Shown here: piece by piece, positions 58,309 through 64,000 of the stretch | Layout: each line of letters starts with the position of its first letter | Position numbering within the stretch: position 1 is the first letter of the stretch | DNA from: Mytilus edulis | Taxonomy: Eukaryota > Mollusca > Bivalvia > Mytilida > Mytilidae | NCBI RefSeq assembly: GCF_963676685.1 | Contig: NC_092349.1 | Coordinates: 60,959,881 to 61,023,880 of the forward strand | Reading direction: 5' to 3' | DNA length: 64,000 nucleotides | Notes under the pieces: model-generated | What the model saw: the letters and a program-made list of their open reading frames with translations, nothing else | Database searches by the model: none | Told to the model about the DNA's origin: nothing | Position numbers and translations under genes: made by a program

Positions 58309-59680
58309 CTGTAGTAAGAAATCAAAACTGATTTTCAATATTGATGTTGAAATTTTAATAATCTGGAATTTAGATCCGATACTATGAATCAGAATATCAG
58401 GAACAGATAAGCTAATTATATTGATAGGATATGTAACATTTTGAGATATTTGATGTTTAAACTTGAGACTCTACATTTAGAGACTGTATCACTCACTTCG
58501 ATTTATATGCATATAATACAAAGGACACTCTCTAACATTGTACACGAAAATAGAATTCATGACATAAAGTTCTGTTTTGTTTATCTTGCAATTGTACACA
58601 GGCACATTTCATTCACATGAATTTCACGTAAAATTTTTCCTGTAAATTTCTTGTGAGATTCCTGTGAAATTCATGTGAGCAAATTTTGCCTGTGTATTGC
58701 TACTATCAGTCTGAATAGTTTCTCTCTATTTTGTATTTAATTTTGCACAAAACACGTAAAAGGGTAAAACAAATTCTTATTTTAGGGCAATCACTCCTAT
58801 ACAGAGTGAAAGAGTACAACTATATCGACAAAATTTAACTTGTTAGTGTATCTTGCCTTGTCATTTATAGTTTGTGTCTATCTATCTTTCATATTTTTTA
58901 GAAAATAAAGTAAAACGCCAAAAAAAGGTTAAAATCGACATTACAGGGCAATGCATTTCGTAACTCAGAATAAAAACTTCAAATAAGAAGTCATCGGACG
59001 ATTTTCCTTCATTTGTCTCAATTGTAGATCTTGTTTAGCTGATCATTTTTGTAATTCAAATTTTCTCTCCATCTATCATAGCGTTTAAGAGAATAGGCAA
59101 AAATAAAAATAAAAATGGAACCCAACATCCATATATTCCAACATCCTTACTCATCTTATGTCAAACATGACTCCACCTGATATCATTCCTGGTGATATTT
59201 TAATATATTCGAGAAAATCTCAAGAACTGACTGGTTAAATTTATAGAATTGCTTGCATCAATCCTACACTAATTTAGTGTTTCGGCGGCATTTTTGTAGA
59301 TCCTAAACTGGGTTTTAGATAAAGGCCCGCCATCATTAGGGATTGTCCTATATTTCCTAATTTCGAATTTTAGTTGATGTTAGCAGATCTGCTAATTTGC
59401 TGTGCCTTTTTATGCTTTAATATGGTTTTTTTTTTGTGAATATCTTATTGCAAATCACATCTTTTTGTAATACATGCCAATGTTTGATGATATATTTTTT
59501 ATGCATGGGTTGTATTTTGTAGATAAAACTAAGGAATTTCCTTTTTTTTTTTTTTTTTTAGAAATTTTTCTCAATAGAAATTTTCTATCCCTTGTTCTTG
59601 CCTCATTTGCACAATGATCTATCTCTTTCTCCTTGTATTCCCTCTTAATCAAGTTCAATTTGAACTGTGAAAGAGTTTGT
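58309..59680. other. No gene seen
   Basis: AT-rich. No signal-peptide exon or promoter for gene 2 could be identified here. A T run lies at 59540-59560. A CACATGAATTTCAC/GTGAAATTCATGTG inverted pair lies near 58615-58680. Confidence 0.35.
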
Positions 59681-59682
59681 TC

Positions 59683-60166
59683 TTAATCATCTATATTATT
59701 TGTCTTTCTGATGTATCGTAAAACCTCACCCTTGATAAAACCGGAAAACACATGTCTTATGTGACAACTGTTCCGATGTAGGTATAAACATGAATTGGTG
59801 GGTTTAAAGAGCGTTTTCAAATCCAATGTTTTCATTGAGAAATCTTCTCCCTTTGAATAAATGACCATCAGGAAATGTAGTTTCAGCATTTGAAATTTCA
59901 AATGTGAATTTAAGGAACTTATGGTGACTATTATATTTAGCTAACTCAAAAAAATCAATCAATTCTTGTTTGTTGCCATTGTATACTATAAAGCCATCAT
60001 CCATGCATTTTATATCAGATATGTCAGATTGATTCAATTGATGAATTTTTGGAAGTAGGTGTATATGTCTTGATCCATAATTTATTCTATTACCATTTAT
60101 TAGGTACCTAAAAGTATCACTGTCAAGTATTCTCCGGTTGAACATACCTATTACATATTCATTCAA
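59683..60166 (-). pseudogene. Penelope-like RT fragment, internally deleted
   Basis: Encodes 'HIHLLPKIHQLNQSDIS' followed directly by 'IKCMDDGFIVYNGNKQELID' and 'FKGRRFLNENIG', then, in a shifted frame, 'FKPTNSCLYLHRNSCHIRHV' and 'FSGFIKGEVLRYIRK'. The RT region between the LPKIH block and the DD active site is missing, so a deletion has joined them. It belongs to a different Penelope-like lineage from the element at 40.7-43.0 kb. Non-functional. Confidence 0.75.
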
Positions 60167-61107
60167 ACTGTTTTTAAGACGCTTGAAATCAAAATGGTCA
60201 ACATTTTTGTAAAAGTGAGAACTAAGCTGTCTATTTGCTTCAGATAAGTAAATAATTTTATTTAGAATTACAACATTGTTGCTCTTGTCAGCTTTTTAAA
60301 TAATGATTTGATTTGTCATTTAAAAGTGTTAAAATGCTTAACCCTTCCAAAGCACTCAAATTATCTCTACATTTTCGAGTCTGCATTGAAGACATTTCAC
60401 GTTTGGTTTTGAAAATTTAATTTTCACGTGCGATGCAACTATAGGGTGGCGTATAACCTGTTTTCTTTGACAGGATGGCTTTAGCATGTCTTGAATGAAA
60501 AATGACGATTCCAGAACCAATCCTTTATATACCAATACATAGTCTTTGTATTTTAATTCATTTTTTTCTTATTCTATTTTGTTCAATTTGATGTTTTCTT
60601 CTATATAGATATCTTTTGGTTTTTTGGGGTATTACGGTTAAGGTTTGATTACCAAGGCTTTTCTTCATCAGGTATCTCGAGCCTCTTAAATATGAAGGAA
60701 AGTTTACAGCATCCATGAGCATAGCATTTAATTTCCTGGATATTGGGATACGACACCTAGTAAATTTGTATTGATGTATTGTATTTTTAAGTCAATTAAT
60801 CAATGTTTTGATATAATAACTGTCTTTTATGGTGTTACTTTTTCTATACTTTGGAGGACGTAAGTAGGTCCATTAAGTTTTTGAGTCTTTTATATGCTAT
60901 AATTGGAGGTTTTGGAAATACATTTTTTGTTGTTTCGTTTTGTTCAATTAGGTGCCAATGTTTTTGTTATTGCTTTATTTAGTCCATTAAAAGAAGGATT
61001 AAATTTCGTGGATAACTCTTATGGAGGCATTGATTGCTCTTTTGTTTTTAAGCTTGTATTTGAGACAATCTTTTCTTTCCTAATGCAATTCCGTTTTAAT
61101 AATGGGG
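60167..61107 (-). mobile_element. Penelope-like element remains between two RT fragments
   Basis: Decayed minus-strand sequence; 60960-61105 reads as the RT C-terminal region with stops. At 60665-60671 a CTGATGA box on the minus strand is followed by a GCCTTGGTAATCAAAC block, resembling the hammerhead that many Penelope-like elements carry in their terminal repeats, but with CAAA instead of GAAA. Confidence 0.45.
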
Positions 61108-62545
61108 TTAATGTCCATTTCTGAGTATCCCCTGATGAAAAGTTTTGCAATATTTTAGCTGTAATAAATCCATTGAACACCGAAGATGGGTGGGCTGACG
61201 TTCGTTCAGGATACCGAAAGTTAGCAGTAGGTCTAGTATATTATGATTAAGGAATTTGTTTCCTTTAAAAATTGTGACGTCAAGAAATTGAATGCTAGTG
61301 TGTGATATTTCATGCGTGGATTGTATTAACGGTTGTATATTATTTGCAATGTTGAATAATTTAGTAAGATTGTCTTGACTAGAATTAAAGAGAATGAATC
61401 CATCAACTCTGTATTCAGATATCAATGCTATATTTTCCTTCAAAGATATTCGTTATGATTTCAAACATTCTTAACTCAGCTGAGGCTTGGCTCGCTTGAT
61501 TTCCCATTGGGATTCCACATGTCTGTCTAAATACCAAGTTATTGAATTGAAATTCATTAATGCACAGAATATATTGAAAAATTCTTAATAAGTCCTTTTT
61601 TGGTGGTAGAGGTATGTCATGTGTAATTCGACATATTTTGCACCAAGCTCTGTCAACTGCTTGTAGTATTTCATCGTGTATGAAGGAATTGTAAATACTA
61701 GTGTACGAAATTATGTCATCCGGTGCCCTTATTTGTTCTATTTTGTTAATAAATGAAGTTGTGTCCTGTGTATAAGTATGTAATTGGCTTACTACTGGTT
61801 TTAGGAAGTAGTCCATACATTGATAATGATACAATAGATCTCCAAGGAATATCTACATGTCTTAGGAACTCTTTGTTTGCTTTGATTTTTTCTCTATTAT
61901 TATGATTAATTTTGTGAATTTTTGGCAACATGTAGAGTCGTCCGACTCGAACATTGGTATTATTGGCTATGTATGTATATGTTATATCGTCGATACACTC
62001 TTTCTTGTGTAGTTGTTTAATCATTTTTTTTTATAGTATCGGATATTTTGTTCGTATTAAATTCACGGATTTGTTCATAGCATATACTGTTGTGCAGGAA
62101 GTTCAGTGTTTGATTGATATAAAGACTTTTATAAAGAACAACGATAGATGAATTTTTGTCAGCTTTCTTAATAATTATTTAGTATTAGAACGTTATGTTT
62201 TGAGTGCCGCTCTTTCATGTTTAGTTTTAACTTTATTTATTTTAAGTCTGCATATTTCCATCTTTGTCGCAAAGAGATATTGTGTTGTTTTCTAAAGCGT
62301 GTTTGAATCCCGATTTAACTCTAAACGGATGATTGCTGTCCGCATTTGATTTTTAAGTGATATTTGCATTGCATTTTTCTACAAAGTTCGTCAAAGTCTC
62401 GTGAGAGTTTTTGTTTAACGTATTTTACATCAGGACTGGGAATAAATTTTAATCCCTTTGCAAGAACTAGTATTTCATAGTTAATGAGATTTTCCTGTGA
62501 AAATACTTCAATGTAGTGTACAGCTTTTTTTTTTAACATTTTCAT
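61108..62545 (-). pseudogene. Penelope-like RT, frameshifted, second copy
   Basis: Pieces in order on the minus strand: N-terminal 'EILVLAKGLKFIPSPDVKYV' and 'LSRDFDELCRKMQCKYH' (62321-62545), 'VRVGRLYMLPKIHKINHNNR' (61746-62024), 'VFRQTCGIPMGNQASQASAE' (61415-61834) and 'SEYRVDGFILFNSSQDNLTK' (61108-61443). In the last piece the active-site pair that should read DD is VD, so one catalytic Asp is lost. At least three frame changes. No GIY-YIG domain seen. Confidence 0.75.
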
Positions 62546-63010
62546 GAAAGTTTTTTGTGCGTTTAAGAATGCCTTTGTTATTATTATGTATACAGAGTTT
62601 ACTTTTGTATTTTATTAATCTTTTTTTCTTATCCCTTTTTCTGAGAGATTACTCATAATACTAGATTTGCTTTTAATTCTTTTGTAATAAAACTATTTTG
62701 TTTGTTTGTATGATTATTTCAACTCTAATTGAGAGATGAAATGTCTATAGCTCAAATTCCACTCTATTTGAAAGATGAAATGTATTTTACTAATTCTACT
62801 CTATTTGCGAGATGAATTAAATTCAATTTAGTTTAAATCTATTTTAAACTTGAATTGTATATGTTAACTCTATTGAAGTGTTTATCCACTTCTGTCGCAA
62901 TCAGTGTGTATTTCCAATATACACAAAGAATTACTACGTGTATACCATATATACCCCAATTTAGACTTCTGATTGGAAACTCCAATTCCACAAAAATAAT
63001 ACACTAAAAA
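62546..63010. other. No gene seen
   Basis: AT-rich with a degenerate short repeat: CTAATTGAGAGATGAAATG, CTATTTGAAAGATGAAATG and CTATTTGCGAGATGAA at about 62725-62815. Confidence 0.45.
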
Positions 63011-64000
63011 AATTAAAACTTTCAAAACAAAACTTCTCCTCAAGGGATACTCAGAAAAGGACATTAACCCTATTATAAAAAAAGGCATCAATATCTGTGG
63101 TTAAAACTCTTATTCTTCCTAATATACTAAATCATTTCTATTTAACATTACCAAACCCAAATGCTGAGATGATTAAGAAAACTAATGATTTTTTTTTTGT
63201 GTGGAACTCACCAGTTCATAGATTTAAAAAAGATGTGTTACACATGGATTATAAGAATGGTGGTTTAAAGATGATAAATATTCATCTATTTATAACTTTA
63301 AAACGTACATGGCTAAGAAAATTGTTTAGTTCTAACTGTAAATGGTTAAATATTTTATTTACAAATATAGATAAAGAAAAATTGTTCAAACTAGGAAATA
63401 GTTACACAACAAATACTATTTCAAATATAAAAAACAAATTCTGGATTGATGTATTTAAATCATGGCAATATTTTGTAGATAAAGATATTAATTCTACATG
63501 GGAATATTTTCTTGCTAGTCATTTATGGATGAATAAGAATATGAATATCAACAACAAACATGTATTTTATAGAAGTTGGTATAATAAAGGTATTGTTTTT
63601 GTAAATGATGTGATTAGTAATAGTGGAAAGTTTCTCTCATATGAGGAAATAAAAGACAAATTTGATATTTCTGGGAATATAATGATGCATAATAGTATCA
63701 TTTCAACATTAAATAAGACAAAGAAGCTGTATTCAAGGGGAGATAATAAGCTCACAGAACCTTTTATTCCCTCTTTTGTTCAAACCATTTAAAAAGAAAA
63801 AAGGGAACTAAAGATATATATTGGATGTTAATACCTAAAGTGGTTCCTAATGGGCAGAAAAAGTGGAATGACATTTTGGAACTTAATGAATTGGAATGGA
63901 GAGAAATTTTCAAACTTTGTTTTGCAGTTACTAATAACACAAAATTACAATGGTTACAGTTTAGAGTAAATCAAAGAATATTAGCTACAAACAAATTTTT
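63011..64000 (+). mobile_element. LINE, C-terminal part of ORF2, runs off the window
   Basis: A 5'-truncated LINE. It begins next to a short plus-strand stretch (63030-63090) that resembles the Penelope-like sequence at 61110-61160 in inverted orientation. Its coding part is described in the next entry; sequence past 63792 continues the same protein in another frame to the window end. Confidence 0.65.
63097..63792 (+). pseudogene. LINE ORF2 C-terminal region (L1/Tx1-like)
   Basis: 'VKTLILPNILNHFYLTLPNP', 'FFVWNSPVHRFKKDVLHMDY' and 'NGGLKMINIHLFITLKRTWL' form the post-RT (thumb and connection) blocks that follow the polymerase domain in L1/Tx1-type LINEs ('LPKILY', 'F+W', 'GGLGLPN'). The RT core itself is not present. 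A one-base frame change at about 63770-63790 leads into 'KGTKDIYWMLIPKVVPNGQK' and 'WLQFRVNQRILATNKF', which reach the end of the window. Not an independent gene. Confidence 0.65.

Noticed and set aside
1-64000. CRISPR array, prokaryotic operon or bacterial promoter features
   Set aside because: The sequence is eukaryotic: GT-AG introns, LINE, SINE, Penelope-like and Ngaro elements. The tandem repeats are minisatellites or satellites without unique spacers.

Overview
This is AT-rich metazoan nuclear DNA crowded with transposable elements. It most likely comes from a marine mussel (Mytilus or a close relative). I base that on several dispersed repeats I recognise as typical mussel repeats: the 'GGACGGACG...GTGGGGCATAAA' repeat near 4.4 kb, the 'GAGAGTTGTCTCATTG' repeat near 18.6, 38.5 and 48.9 kb, and the 'GACGAAACGCGCGTCTGG' repeat family. 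Recurrent Penelope-like, DIRS/Ngaro-like and LINE remnants and short GT-AG exons fit too. The species call is an inference.

The host genes that can be supported are two related STAND-NTPase/ankyrin-repeat genes lying tail to tail. Gene 1 (plus strand, about 4.67-11.66 kb) has four tiny phase-1 exons (48, 54, 54 and 54 nt). They splice into a large exon that encodes a P-loop STAND module and ankyrin repeats but carries four frameshifts and a stop codon, so it is a pseudogene or badly assembled. Gene 2 (minus strand) has an intact 2.07-kb STAND-ankyrin exon at 21.3-23.37 kb. I followed its 5' exons upstream through introns of many kilobases: three short linker exons (42, 45 and 45 nt at 35.8, 38.2 and 45.5 kb), a 102-nt exon encoding a transmembrane helix (56.0 kb), a 51-nt exon (57.9 kb) and possibly a 112-nt exon (58.2 kb). 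Every junction from the 51-nt exon onward is phase 1, and the joined frame stays open. The predicted product is a membrane-anchored, NLR-like receptor: outside part, one membrane helix, a reiterated linker of about 15 residues per exon, NTPase, then ankyrins. A third, unidentified two-exon coding region lies on the minus strand at 0.5-1.4 kb.

The rest is mobile or repetitive DNA. 1.45-3.43 kb: decayed non-LTR retrotransposon (minus), then a 21-bp palindromic minisatellite. 8.1-8.7 kb: nested-palindrome MITE. 14.4-16.3, 28.5-29.3 and 45.7 kb: copies of one mussel retroelement tail. 23.9-27.7 kb: foldback-like element with minisatellite ends, holding two copies of a TA-flanked MITE. 30.8-34.95 kb: tyrosine-recombinase (Ngaro-type) retrotransposon with A1-B1-A2-B2 split direct repeats and no reverse transcriptase. 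35.0-35.3 kb: MITE. 36.6-37.7 kb: three tandem 355-bp units, each with an intact type I hammerhead ribozyme (retrozyme-like). 38.6-40.7 kb: 441-bp satellite built on a tRNA-derived SINE. 40.7-43.0 kb: nearly intact Penelope-like element with long terminal inverted repeats. 47.6-53.1 kb: tandem duplication split by an insertion whose empty site is preserved. 59.7-62.5 kb: decayed Penelope-like elements. 63.0-64.0 kb: C-terminal part of a LINE running off the window.

Several of these elements sit inside the introns of gene 2 and explain its roughly 37-kb span. The strongest candidates for something undescribed are the reiterated-exon membrane STAND receptor and the hammerhead tandem array lodged between two of its linker exons.
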